Origin: Prosopocoilus inquinatus
Lineage: Eukaryota; Arthropoda; Insecta; Coleoptera; Lucanidae
DNA length: 64,000 bases
NCBI GenBank assembly: GCA_036172665.1
Contig: CM069877.1
Span: forward strand, 28,793,001-28,857,000
Direction: 5' to 3'
Every line of letters begins with the position of its first letter. The first letter of the stretch is position 1. The notes under the pieces were generated by a model that saw only the letters and a list, made by a program, of their open reading frames with translations, did no database searches and was not told where the DNA came from. This document shows positions 44,133-55,809 of this stretch, one piece after another. The translations under genes were made by a program, and so were the position numbers.

Positions 44133-46720
44133 TTTGCATTAAGTTTCAAACTATCGCGAGTAGTTTAACTTCATTATTTCGCAATCGTGTTGTTTCCTTG
44201 TCATAACTGTGTACATACATTTGTAAATAAAGGTTATAAGTATATATAGGAGAAATATATTTTGCGCGGATCAAATTCTAATGAAGCGGGCAATATAAGA
44301 TATTAGAGCGTAGCGTGTAAACAAACGCGAGGGCTGCGGAGACAATTAACGCCGCTACAGCAATGGTGTTACTCAGTATAACAAAAAACAGAGCAATATT
44401 GCCGCAATAAAAAATTACAGTTGTGTAATCAATTCTTCTTGTTTAAATGTGTAAAGATTTTCAGAGTAATTAGTTGACCAGTTGTACATCGACCGGCGAA
44501 CTTTATTACGACATTGCGTCATCTAGTAAGAACGCCGTAAATTATTTTCACCGTCCCATTACACAATGTGCCTGTTCGATACATTTTTACGGCGCTACTG
44601 AAACGATGGCGTGTACTTATCGAAATCCTATGCTTAGTTATAAGTTAATCGAACAAGTGTTTCGTTTTCGGGAGCTATTGTAAAACAATTAGTGCTCTTT
44701 TTGGGTTCACTTCAACGGACCACGAGATCCTGGGTACCCAAAGGTGCCGCTAAACACTCATTATTTTAAATTATCATTGCATTCACATTAGTAAGCGGAG
44801 CGCATGGATTTTTCCGGCTCAACGGCGATATGCTTGCGCCGCAGTCCCCAAAAACTGGATAATACCGGGAGGTCTGATATTCCTACGCAATGATTCAGGC
44901 CTGCTTTTAGACGGTGTTAACACACCGCAAGAAATGGAGTGTTATTCAATTTTTCCGAAAAAAAATCCATAAACAAGAACTTTTCGCAGTTTCAGTGCAA
45001 GGTAAATACTCAAATTTATCAAAGAAAAAATCTAATCAGGCAGTTTACCACCGGGAATTGAACGCAGAAATTTATGATGTAAACATGACAAAAACTGGTT
45101 GGAAGTATTTTTCAAGAGATCATCTCTCTTTGAGTCTTAGACCTGATTCCATAATCGAACTAAAGGAAATTTTAAAATAAGTCACAATCGGATGTGTAAA
45201 TAACTATGTTTTTGCATTCTTTTGTCATATGATTGTGACTTTTATTTTTAAGTCTCCTTTAGTTCGATTATGAAATTGGGCCTAAATGCGTAGTTACCTT
45301 TGAATCACACGAAAGAAATCAGCTTAAATGTACCGGATTTTTAACATTGCCTAAGTCAAACTTAATCGATACTTAAAATAAAATACCTTGTACTACAATA
45401 TAATAGGAGAATCAGTTGCGTAACAGAATTGGTTTTATCAGAAAATTTAAAGAGAACAGAAAATTTAAACGTAATCTCTATGTAATAATTTGTTAAAGCA
45501 ACAAATAAAATTTACAACACTGGAACGTTGTGATTACAAACACACGAATCATGTCTGTATACGGCTACAGTTGGTTCTTTCCATTTTTGCATTAAAGTGC
45601 AATTAAATACAATGAGCTAAATCATCCTTCCATTATCCATGATTAAAGGATTTGCGTGTCCGGACTTGTTAAAATACTTAACGGAATTGCTCATTATTTC
45701 TCTTCCTTTTAATTCATTTTGGTGTGACGTGAAATTAGCGTCAGTCTACGCGGAGCTTAACGCGAAAAAATCCGTGCGAGTTTAAGTAATTAATGAAGAT
45801 AACGTTTCTTTTTTATACGTTAAGATCAAAACTACATTATAAGCTTCCCAAGTGTTACTTTGTAAATAGATTATAAAGTACGTATGCAAGCAATGTATAT
45901 CAATCATTTCAGGTTCTTATGTAGGTATTCAGATTTGATTTTTTTGAACACTTTTGAACATTTTAGAAACACTGTATGATGCGATTAGATAGTACGAGAG
46001 TTTGTGTTAACTTTATGTGGCTCTTTACAAGACCAACATTTTGAAATATGGAAGACTTTAAAATGTTTACTCTTTTGTTGGCAATTTTTTTTCCAAAAAT
46101 ATTTAGTATAGTACATTTGAATCGTGAGAGTAGAATTACGTCTATTTTATTAGGAATCTGAATCATTTAAAAACACTCTGTTTGATACGATCATGATACG
46201 AATTCTATTTTCTAAACAAAAGAATACATTATCCTTGTCGCAGAAAAAGAGGTTATTTTATGAATCAATTCGCCGACATACCTTTGTCGCAGAAAGGTTT
46301 TAGTATCTGCTTCGCATATTTGTTTCTAATCTTTATTTACACCGAAACCTCTTTAGAAAAACGAAAAATACGAAAAGTTTCCTTTCAGCAAAAGAACAAT
46401 TGCGAAGTTTTTCGTTTGTTTGCTTGTTTCTTTGAAACTTTTAAGTAGATTAGTTCTACTTTACGACAACGTCCCCATTGCAAATGGTTAAGGGGTACGT
46501 AATTAAAAATTGTTTTAAAGAAAAAGGATTTATCGTGCGCTTGTTAGACATAGGAAATAACACACTAATCGATATTAGATGCTATTCATACTATCGTTGT
46601 TAGTTACTACTTATACTGTTTATTACTATTCACCTAGAACCTGGCAAATTTACTTTAAAAAAAATCTGATATGTTCAATCTTAAAGCGTTCTTTGTATTT
46701 CAATGGGATTTCCTAATATA
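44133..46720. other. Flank right of the BEL insertion, no supported gene
   Basis: 44.48-44.88 kb is somewhat richer in GC and non-repetitive but without a recognisable open frame. An inverted repeat occurs at 45151-45272. The phrase AAAACACTCTGTTTGATACG near 46170 resembles one near 45970 (a loose direct repeat). Frames at 44474, 44914 and 45963 show no domain. Confidence 0.35.
45151..45272. repeat. Inverted repeat with about 42-bp arms
   Basis: ATAATCGAACTAAAGGAAAT continuing through AAGTCACAATC pairs with GATTGTGACTTTTATTTTTA through TCCTTTAGTTCGATTAT. The spacer is about 40 bases. It may be a small MITE without clear flanks. Confidence 0.6.
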
Positions 46721-47283
46721 CAGTGTGTCCATGGACAAGTGATACGAGAGGAAGAGCTTGTTTATTACTAATTTCTGAGAAAATTTTATTCTTTCTAATA
46801 ATTTTGACTGTATTGGAAAATCTTAATTCTCATCTTACTTTTGCTGCATGTAGTCATTTAACACTTTTATTGACAAATGTCCACACTATTGGACGAAAAA
46901 GTTTCTGATATTTTTTTAACCGAATAAAGTAGACACAAAAACAGAGCAGACGTATTTGTCATTTCCATTTCAAGTCAAACTTAATCTCGTTTTGCATTGT
47001 CAATGATAAAAACATGTCAATCCTTCCTCAAAAAGCATACCTAGTTCGGTTACGGTGTGGGGCTTATTTCTTTGCGACATGCTATAGAGAAGTTTGAAGA
47101 TTGGAAAGTTTAACGTGAAATGGAAATGACAATCAAGTAGACACAAAAGCAGATCTGACGCATTTGTCATTTCCATTTCACGTTAAACACTCCAATTTTC
47201 AAATTTCTCAATAGCATGTCGCAAAGAAACATAAAGTAATAAAAAAGTTTTCATTCTTGTGTCACCTATCCGTGGATACACTG
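46721..47283. mobile_element. TA-flanked DNA element (563 bp) with an internal palindrome
   Basis: The left end CAGTGTGTCCATGGACAAGT is matched by the inverse of the right end (CACCTATCCGTGGATACACTG without its last base), and both sides carry TA. Inside, 47065-47130 and 47165-47225 form a second inverted repeat around GACATGCTATAGAGAAGTTT and CGTGAAATGGAAATGACAA. The phrase AAGTAGACACAAAAACAGA at 46927 recurs at 47135. No coding capacity. Confidence 0.72.
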
Positions 47284-47285
47284 TA

Positions 47286-48925
47286 TACATTGACGTCATC
47301 ACATCGTCAAGTCGAATCGGTAAGCAGTGGTGGCTTGTGCCTATTTTCTTAGGTGGTGAAGGAGGCTCTGACATCCTCTTTTTTTTAAATCTATTTTTAG
47401 TAACATAATTTGTTTTTCTGTTTTATCCTGTCCTAAAAGTTGTTATACCATTTCCCAGTATCATTTTTTTATCGTAATTTAAAACAGCTTAATAATACCT
47501 TGAGATTTTCTTGGTCTTGAAATTGTATGAAAAACACCAACATCTTTAAAATGTTGCCTATGACAGAAAGAATATTTACTAGCTATAAAAGCGTAACTGA
47601 ACACGTGGTTACGATTTTCAAATAAGCTCAGTCAAACTATACAGCTTGACTGTACATACAACGTAGGAATTTGAAAAAAAAATCGAGATCTTACTAATAT
47701 CTCCCCTATAAATGTTGAATTACGAACTGATGCCTTCTGACAACTGTGATTAGTAGACAGACAGAAAGCAAATGAGCAAGGTGGTGAACAAATTCGATGT
47801 AAAAACGTGAAATAAAATTCAACACGTGTTTGTTTGCCTTTTAAATCGAAATTTTATTGGGGAAACCTTGCTAAAGAACTTGACTGTACCTAAAAGCACA
47901 GTAGCATAGATATAAAGAAATGATTAAGCTTATCGTTATTATTTTTATAAAAAAAATGTAAACTTTCTTTCTTTGGGTTTTGAGTAGAACAATTTGTTAA
48001 GATTTAACTTTTCGAGTTTCAATTTTATAAAGCTTTAATATTTTCAAATTTTTTAAGTTGAGTTCGTTTGACTTTAATTTCAATTTAGCTTATTTTCTTG
48101 AAAAAGTTTGAAGCTTTGAAACTTTTTTAAATTTTTCATCATTTAATTTTTTAATCTTATTTTTTACTCAAATTGAGTCAAGTTAGGTTGATTTGGGTTG
48201 ACCTTGGATTGGATATAATTAAAATTGAATTTGCATTGTTTAGTGTTTGAGTTGGGTTTGACTTTTTCAGTTTCGATATTTAAGTATTACATATTTAGTT
48301 TTATTTTATTTTACTTTTTAAGTTTTCTTGAGTTTAATTTTTTTATTTTAATTTTTTTGCGATACTTATTTTGAGTCAGTGGCGTATCTAGAAGTCGAAC
48401 CGCCGAGTCGCAAAATTTTCACCAGCGCCCTACAATTCTTAATTATTATTAATTACTATAAGTGTTCATTCCGATTTCCTGTAGCATTAGCGTTGTAAAC
48501 AAATGATTTTTTTAAACTCATGTCCTAGCTTAACTTTACTGTGAACAGTACTGTCACTAGTGTCATGTCTTCTGTCAACCGTTGAGTAAGGTGTTTGTTT
48601 TATTTACGTTATTTATTGGTTTCATTACAAAAATAATTTCTTTTCAGGACTCATTTACGATATTTTTGACTTTATGCTGCATTACAAAATGATGTTTAAT
48701 GTTTACAGATAAAATAGCGACATCTTACTATCGCTTTTTGACCTGACATTTTTTCTAAAAACTTTAATGTTTACATTGAAGCAGATTTATGACTGAAAAT
48801 AAATTTTCGTAACGGTTCAAAAGTCACGGTACTACCGAAACTGCTTGGAAAAGTTTAGAACTGAATTTGCCACCGTATTGTTGACTATAAAATATTTGAA
48901 GACAATCTGCATTGATAGGTACAGA
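47286..48925. other. AT-rich stretch with possible hAT-type termini
   Basis: CAGTGGTGGCTTGTGCC at 47327 and CAGTGGCGTATCTAGAAG at 48376 look like single ends of dispersed hAT elements; partner ends are not found. 47.9-48.4 kb is T-rich. No gene is seen. Confidence 0.3.
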
Positions 48926-48929
48926 TGTT

Positions 48930-49180
48930 TCGACAAACTGGAAGGAAGATCTTCCGAAGAACAGTCAACTATGAAAACATACTGCTAAGGTTATGGAAAG
49001 TGCAATACTTGCAGTGGAAAATGCTCCATACATCTCTATTCGCTCGTTATCACAATAAATTTCACTAGTTTGAGCTTTCGGTTGGAAAGTGCTACAAATT
49101 ATTACCTAAAGATGTAAAGCTCTATCTTTACCACATGACATTGGTGCGAGACTTGCTGCCCGGTGATCTCAGATAAGGAC
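48930..49180 (+). pseudogene. Fragment of an IS630-type transposase, helix-turn-helix region
   Basis: One frame reads CYKLLPKDVKLYLYHMTLVR and then DLLPGDLR, which resembles the second helix-turn-helix and linker (LKKDLKLYPYKITLVQELKPGD-like) of arthropod mariner-type transposases; the preceding bases read like a decayed RSLSQ..SVG helix. The catalytic part is absent. The hAT element at 49267 follows closely. Confidence 0.45.
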
Positions 49181-49266
49181 ATTACAACTTTTTATGAAAA
49201 AAATTATTTAATTTGTGAGTGAGTTGTAATTTATATTCTTCCAGATACTTTTTATATTATGATGAC

Positions 49267-50018
49267 TAGACTGCGGAAGTTTAGGCACTAAAAAAAATCT
49301 ATTTTAAGCGCCTAAAAAAGGCTCGTATATGTGCAAAATAGACACAAATAAAGTATAAATAGTCTCCAAAAAATTTATACCGGGTGTCCAAATCAAATAA
49401 ATTATTATTTTTATTATTAATTCTAAATAGCTTTTTCGAATAGTTTACTCAGAAAGAACTGATTGTCAAATATTTTTCTATAAATTATTAAAAAAAAATG
49501 GTTTTCCAAATTTTCTCCAAGGCGTATTTGCTACTGGAAATACTTTACGCAAGACTACATAAAACTGATCTTGTTTTTTAAATAAACTTCTTGCAGGTGG
49601 GAAAATTTACAAATCGGGGGTGAAAGAGATTTGAATTTTTTTATATTAAATCACTAAATTAAAACCAAGTAAAACCTATGCAGTTCGGCTTATGTATCAA
49701 TGAAAACTTTTATAGAAACAAAGGTACCGATGTCCGATAGTTGTTCCATCATTTTGAATAAAAAAATTCAATTGCAATTCTTGCTTTCATGGGGTACCCA
49801 CAAGATTTTAAAAAATTGCCGCAAATTTAATTTTTAAGAAATAGGCACATTATAGGCACTTATCTCTGAAATAGACATTTATCCCCAAATAGGCAAAAAT
49901 AGGCATTTTAAAACTTTACCATTTGAACAGTAACTACATGAAACGTATTTATAACCGGGTCCTATCTAACTAGTTTTTAACAAATAGAAAAGGCAAATGC
50001 CTAAACTTCCGCACTCTA
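49267..50018. mobile_element. Non-autonomous hAT element with perfect 8-bp target duplication
   Basis: The element begins TAGACTGCGGAAGTTTAGGC and ends with the inverse of TAGAGTGCGGAAGTTTAGGC (one mismatch), fitting the hAT terminus pattern. ATGATGAC is found immediately before (49259-49266) and after (50019-50026). Subterminal AAATAGGCA/AGGCACTTA motifs are repeated near both ends. No transposase is encoded. Confidence 0.88.
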
Positions 50019-50287
50019 ATGATGACATTTTAAAGTTAGGTTACGTGCAATTTTAACACTGCGATAAACGTTTTTCGAAACAAAAGATTTTCACAGGTAA
50101 TGCTACCGGATTTCGAAATGAACACTTGTTATTTTTAACAAAATAAAACCGAAAAATAAATCATTTAACAATTTCTTTAAAACGTTCGATGGCAAAATTT
50201 AAATGTTCGTTTCTTTAGTTGCGTGTATTATCCCATTTCTAAAAAGCTTCAATTTTATGTTAGAAAAACTCTCGAAAACTAGCGCTA

Positions 50288-50839
50288 AAGCCGGCAATAC
50301 ATGTTCCAATAATTTCACATAAAAATTTATGTAAACATGTGTGTATAAATTCATGAATTGTAATTTGCAATACACGTTTCAATTATATTAATAAAAAGAT
50401 GTTCCGCTAAATAGTAATTTAGAATTTTAATGTTGGTGAAAATGGTAACTCATTAATGCTTCTAACTTCAAGTTATTTTCTTTGAATAGCTGGGAATGTT
50501 GGATTATGTTATCAAGGGTGTCATCCAAACGGAGAGCACTTGGTTATCAATAATTAAACTGTCTTGAAGCTAAAATTATTTATAAACATATACCTACATA
50601 AACTAGCTGAAGTCGTTATTCATTCATCTGAGTCAACAGCCAACAGCAACAATCAAAGTCACTAGAATTTACTAAAATTTCACGTCAAAAACCTTGAGAA
50701 ATAGAACTTGCTCTTTGTTGTCAATTTTACATGTATAAATTCATGTAATTCTTTTTTCTCGCTACACATGTTGAAAAATAGGTTTTTTCATAAATTACAT
50801 GTAAATTTCATGCAATTTATGATCATGTATTGCCGGCTT
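50288..50839. mobile_element. MITE with AAGCCGGCAATACATG termini, TA-flanked
   Basis: The 16-base end AAGCCGGCAATACATG is exactly inverse at the other side, each next to TA. Both subterminal parts carry palindromic ACATGTAAATTTCATG-like motifs. No coding capacity in 552 bp. Confidence 0.78.
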
Positions 50840-51493
50840 TACACACTTTCTTGAAGAAATTTTTTGCACTATTTCTCGGAAATTAAAGGGAACGAAATTA
50901 ATTGCGATTATAGATTAACAGATAGCGCTACTTTTATTTGAAACTTCTTGTTTTGTAGCCATAGCCAGTTGAATTGATATACGGCCAGTCCAATTAGCAT
51001 AAAAATGTTCCAGTAAATCAAGCCGTGGAGTGGAATGTAGTGTATCAATTAGCGCCTTCTAAGACTCTTAATTAGATGTTACCATGGTTACGATACCGAC
51101 GCTTATTTTGACAACTCAAATTTCAAGACGAATTGACATTACTCATAACAAAAAAATTTCAAAATGACAGTAATTTTGACACTAGTTTTGAACTCGAGGG
51201 AGCCATAGCCTAAGAAGCCGATTGATCGTTCGTTACACTGGCCGCGAACCGTGAACGGTCAAACTGCACAAAATCGTCAAGTCAGCGATCCGACTAAACT
51301 CTCTGACCAATCACCAATTGAGAAAAGTGATCACGAGATTTGGTCTGACCACTTCGACCGTTCACTTACCGCAGCCTAAACCTCACTGAGCCAAATTTAG
51401 AATAATATTAATTTCCATGTAAAAAAAATCTTCGTTTTATTCAAATCGCCACCGTACATTTACACCTTTATTTGTAGAATAAAAATATTTGTA

Positions 51494-52162
51494 GTTGGGA
51501 TGATTCAGAATAAGTGCCCAACCCGTTAAGAGCGTATTCACTAAGGTCATGCAAGAGCGAAATTGTAAGAAATAATTCTATCAAAGGCATTTCAGAAATC
51601 AACGTCTTTTGAATCCAAAATGGAAATTATAAATCATTTCTTACGTAGACATACACAAGACCGAAATTCGAATGAATGAATTGCGTATTATACTTTTTTC
51701 CCACAAAAAGCCAAATAAAAACAAAGTTTTTTTAATCTCAAACCGGACAGAAAAATGAAGGGAAACACACTCAACGTTTCGCTATAGATTTATAGCTGAC
51801 GAAGCTATAAATCTATAGCGAAACGTTGAGTGTGTTTCCCTTCATTTTTCTGTCCGGTTTGAGATTAAATAAACTTTGTACTTACTATTTTCATCGGACA
51901 AGAACAAACTTCAATTCCAAATAAAAACGTTTTACAGTTTCATTTCAAAGTAAACGCTAGTGTTTCGTTCTATTCAACACCAGTTCATTGTTCTTGTGAC
52001 GCAATACAGCCGCATTAGTGCCCATCAACCAATTTATATCTGAATCTTCAGTCCATTATATCTCAAAAAGTATGGATATTCGACCTCCTTTGCATATAGA
52101 CTCTTTTTCTTTTTCTGTGTACTACCTGTTGACGGGTTGAACACTTATTTTGAATCACCCAG
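51494..52162. mobile_element. TA-flanked DNA element enclosing a long palindrome
   Basis: GATTCAGAATAAGTGCCCAA at the left is the inverse of TTGAACACTTATTTTGAATC at the right with a few changes, preceded by TAGTTGGGAT and followed by CACCCAGTA. The flanking TA fits a Tc1/mariner-type MITE. A separate 159-bp palindrome sits inside (51721-51879). Confidence 0.6.
51721..51879. repeat. Near-perfect 159-bp palindrome (77-bp arms, 5-base loop)
   Basis: The arms 51721-51797 and 51803-51879 pair with a single mismatch (T at 51730 against T at 51870); the inner 67 bp are perfect. The loop is GACGA. Across the centre the + strand reads CTGACGA, a small AGCTATA..TATAGC stem, then GAAACG, the order of boxes in hammerhead ribozymes such as those carried by Penelope-like retroelements, with an unpaired A next to the core. 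A head-to-head dimer of such an element end would produce this structure. Confidence 0.85.
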
Positions 52163-52319
52163 TATAAATAGAGCTGGTCAATAATTAATTTCGTAAATAC
52201 TAATTACACATGACTTATACATATGCTGATGGGGGTTGATTAGGTGTTAAGTATGCGTAACATATAATTAGTTAATCATTATCATACAGTGATGGTTAAT
52301 CAGTCGTTTGGGAGACAGA

Positions 52320-52700
52320 CGTAGGATCCGTTTTCCCCGTTTGCGTACGCACCCCTCGGGGGTTCATAAGCCAGCGCTGATGAGCTAGGCACCCTCGCAG
52401 CTCGTATAATTTAATGGAATCTACATCCCCGAACCGCGCGGCCCCCGCCTTTGTTAACCCGGAGCGGCGAATAGACCGCAGTATTGATTCGCTCGTCCTC
52501 CCCCGTCGGCCACCCGCTAACCCCCAAACCGACCGCGCTGCACGGATCATCAGACACGCCAGTTTCCGTTTGACAGATGGAACTCGTCACGCCACCCCCG
52601 CCAACCACTTCCGGAAATGCTGGATTGCTTTATTACACACCCCAGGAGTACCGACACATTTCAAGCCAACTCGCGGGCTTTATGCTTTCGGCGATGTCTG
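52320..52700. other. GC-rich island of unknown function
   Basis: This 380-bp block is rich in GC and CpG, unlike everything for kilobases around except the scribbler exon. Open frames exist on both strands (52414-52740 plus, 52296-52608 minus) but neither shows a domain, and openness follows from composition. It could be an alternative first exon or promoter of the host gene, an unrecognised exon, or a fragment of a GC-rich repeat. Confidence 0.45.
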
Positions 52701-53063
52701 CGAAACTCTGTTATACGTTAGAGCTATTTTTATCACTTAACTCAAATCTGATTGATAAACTTCGTGTGGATACATACAACTTTAAATGTATACGTTTTGG
52801 TATTGTAAATGACGTTATAGAAAGATGTTGAAGAGTTTATACGAACATAAGGCTGATGTTACGATTTTCCAAATACTTTATGTATTTGTATATTTATTGT
52901 GTTGGAACACATCACGAGCAAAATATCAATAAATTTCTTTATACATAATGAACATAATGAGAATTATAAGAACTTTTTTCTTTCTGCGACGGAGTATCAA
53001 AATAAAAAGAGGAATTGTTTATACATAAAAAATGCACAGTATAAACAAAAAGCTAAGTAGAAT

Positions 53064-54235
53064 GTGATAAATAAGGAAGCTGGTAAACAGAATAGTAATA
53101 AAAAATACCAACACAACGGTCCAAGTAACAACGATTTCAAGGAATTCTTTACAACTGCAGCTAATTTAACTGTTTCAAAACTGCCCAGGACAACACTTCA
53201 TTCAGAACCATCAGTGAATAAAATAACTGAAACCGCTTATTTTTTACCGATAACACCAACTGAAGTGGAATCCATTATCTCACGGATAAAGCCCAAAGAT
53301 ACTGAAGACTGCTATGGCCTTAACACCAAAATTCTTAAATAAATTGCCCACATAGTATCACATCCTTTATCCGTGATTATAAACTCCTGTTTTAATACTG
53401 GTATCTTCCCCGACAAATTAAAAGTAGCCAAAGTTATTCCCATATATCAAAAAGGTACTCCTAACATACCCCTAAATTATCGTCCAATATCTATTTTACC
53501 CTGCATTTCTAAAGTCATCGAAGAAGCAATTGCCTTACGAATAATTCAGTTTGTCACAAAACACAAGATTATGAACAAATGTCAATTCGGATTTCGAAAA
53601 AGGCTAAATACCACCTTAGCAATACAAAATGCTGTAAAATACATCTCGACGGCGCTCGAAGAACACGATCAATGCGAAGCTCTCTTTATTGACTCGACTA
53701 AAGCATTCGATTGCATGCCACATGACCTACTGATTATTAAGTTGGAAGATTACGGATTCAGAGGAGTTGTTTCGAGCCTGTTACGATCGTATGTAGCAAA
53801 CCACCAACAATTCGTCGAACACAATGGAGACAAAAGTACGCCGAGAACAGTTACGCACAGGGATCAATACTAGGTCCACTGATATTCATCCTGTATACAA
53901 ATGATCTCCCTCCGTCCCATTTAACAGATTAACCTCATCCGATAAAGCTATTTAATAAACTACCGAAGAAATGGAGAACGTTACCGATAAAACAGTTCAA
54001 GTACACAATCAAGCAATACTTAATAGACCAAGCATTTTACTCCATGGATGATTTTTTACAGCTGGCAGATATTTGACCCAAGTGTATCCACTATACCTTT
54101 CCGAACTTCGACCGACTCGCATATGATTTTACATTTTTTTTTACCTCTAATACATTTATATTATACATTATATTACAGAATTTACCTTATTTTGACCTGT
54201 ACTTAATCAGTATAAATAAATAAATAAAAAAATAA
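53064..54235 (+). pseudogene. LINE fossil D (Jockey/CR1-like), 5'-truncated
   Basis: Two open pieces encode a non-LTR reverse transcriptase: ITPTEVESIISRIKPK and DCYGLNTKILK, then a stop, then VIPIYQKGTPNIPLNYRPIS, CQFGFRKRLNTTLAIQ and ALFIDSTKAFDCMPHDLL. After a frameshift at about 53855 the phrase GSILGPLIFILYTNDLPPS follows. The catalytic YADD box and the thumb are lost in a deletion. The 3' end is marked by TAAATAAATAAATAAA at about 54212-54228, a typical tail of this LINE group. The endonuclease is absent. Confidence 0.82.
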
Positions 54236-54870
54236 CAAATAACACGTAATTGGCAAATAAATTGTTTCTCTTTTGTGTATTAATTGTGACACCAAACACT
54301 GTTTCGTAATGGATGTAAGTAATTACTCAAACTTTTTCTATGAAATTTTGGTTTCTAAAGGTAACAGTATTTGTTACACTTTTAGTCGGCTTCTCCGACA
54401 CGCAAATTTTATGCAAGGAGCATTCTGGGGAGTTCTACCTAGTATGTATGCTGTTGCTATTCAATTAGTCGGAAGGATTGGGTTTCAGATGAGAACTAGT
54501 CCAGGTTCAACCAACTCGTTTCAATCACAGTCTTTCTTTCATTAAGTGGAAATTTGTTTATTACTTGTCTGCCTGTTTATGAGCAGAATGTTTATAGACG
54601 TGGGCACATATTTTGTCAAACAATAAGCAACCCCTTACTCCATCACTTGATTAAGCATAGGGTTTTCCAATTAGAACTTTCAAATGAGACTCTGATAACT
54701 ACAAGTGATAATCCTTTAACCTTTATTTTATTTTAAAGAACAATTGATGACATTATGTTTTAAAAATAATATCGTTTAAAAGCCTTCCTCGACTTCGCCT
54801 TCTGGCCCAACTTGCGACTATTCTTTCACACATATCGGGTGGTATATTTGTAATGCTGTACGTGGGCTGC
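54236..54870. other. Stretch without supported gene
   Basis: Two open frames (54273-54545 and 54554-54736, + strand) have no recognisable domain. Near 54860 the phrase GTACGTGGGCTGCTGGAAAG may be the end of the adjacent mariner. Confidence 0.35.
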
Positions 54871-55803
54871 TGGAAAGGTTTCTGGAAACGGTATGAAAAA
54901 ACGCATATGAAATTTGGTAAACGGTATCATTGTTTTTCGAAGTATTCGCCTTTGACGTCAATTCACTTTTGCATACGCTGTAACCAATTTCTAAAGCACT
55001 TTTTCCACTCTAAAGATGGTACCTCAGAAACCAGTGTCCGGAATGTTTCAACCGCTGCTTCAGCCGACGAAAATCGCTCACCACGCATTTTATTTTTGAT
55101 ATTTGGAACAAAAAGAAATCATTAGGTGATAAATCAGGTGAATATGGACAATGAGTCATTAATTCAGCATTTTTGTTGGACAAAAAATCAACTGTTTGAC
55201 GGGATGAGTGGAAGCTAGCGTTATCATGATGGAAAATAATTCGTCAATTTCAATTGTTTCTTTTTATTTTATCGATGACTTCCGGCAAACAAATTGTAGT
55301 ATACCAATCAGCATTCACGGCTTTTCGATCCTCTAAAGCCACGGTTGCTACATGTCCAGTTACACCAAAGAAACAAGCAATCATTTGCCTCGCAGCACTG
55401 CGTGAACGGACAACTTTTGTTGGTTTTGGTTCATTTTGAAATACCCAAACGGTAGATTGTTGTTTACTTTCTGGCTCGTACGAATAGATCCACGTTTCGT
55501 CATCAATAACATGTTATAAACTAAATTTGAACGACCTCCTTAGAATTTCTTGAGCATTTCTTCGCATCATTTGACACGACCCTGCTTTTGCGCTTCTGTT
55601 AAATTGTGTGGGATCCAACGACTGCAAAGCTTTCGTACGTTCAAATGATCATGCAAAATCTGGTGTATTGCTTTCATGTCAATGCGTAAGGATGCTTGAA
55701 TCTCACGGTATGTCACATGTCGATCTCGAATTAAAGTTCTGATGCACTTATTGGAAAACCCTTTATAAGTGTGATAATTATTTACTTTAACTATGTTATT
55801 CAA
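54870..55803 (-). pseudogene. Mariner-like element 2, transposase fossil lacking the N-terminus
   Basis: Read on the minus strand, the right end starts in the second helix-turn-helix (RDRHVTYREIQASLRIDMKA, then SRWIPHNLTEAQKQGRV). After a break come DDETWIYSYEPESKQQSTVW, the block with RQMIACFFGVTGHVATVALE, IIFHHDNASFHSS, YSPDLSPNDFFLF, and the terminal GEYFEKQ at about 54935. All three catalytic Asp residues (near 55495, 55228 and 55125) of the DD34D triad are present. Stops and frameshifts interrupt it, and about 90 N-terminal residues and the right terminal repeat are missing. The family differs from mariner 1. Confidence 0.85.
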
Positions 55804-55809
55804 TTCACC

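Noticed and set aside
52414..52740. 108-codon Arg/Pro-rich frame in the GC island as a protein-coding gene
   Set aside because: Openness on both strands is expected at this GC content; no domain, no splice context and no homologue recognised.
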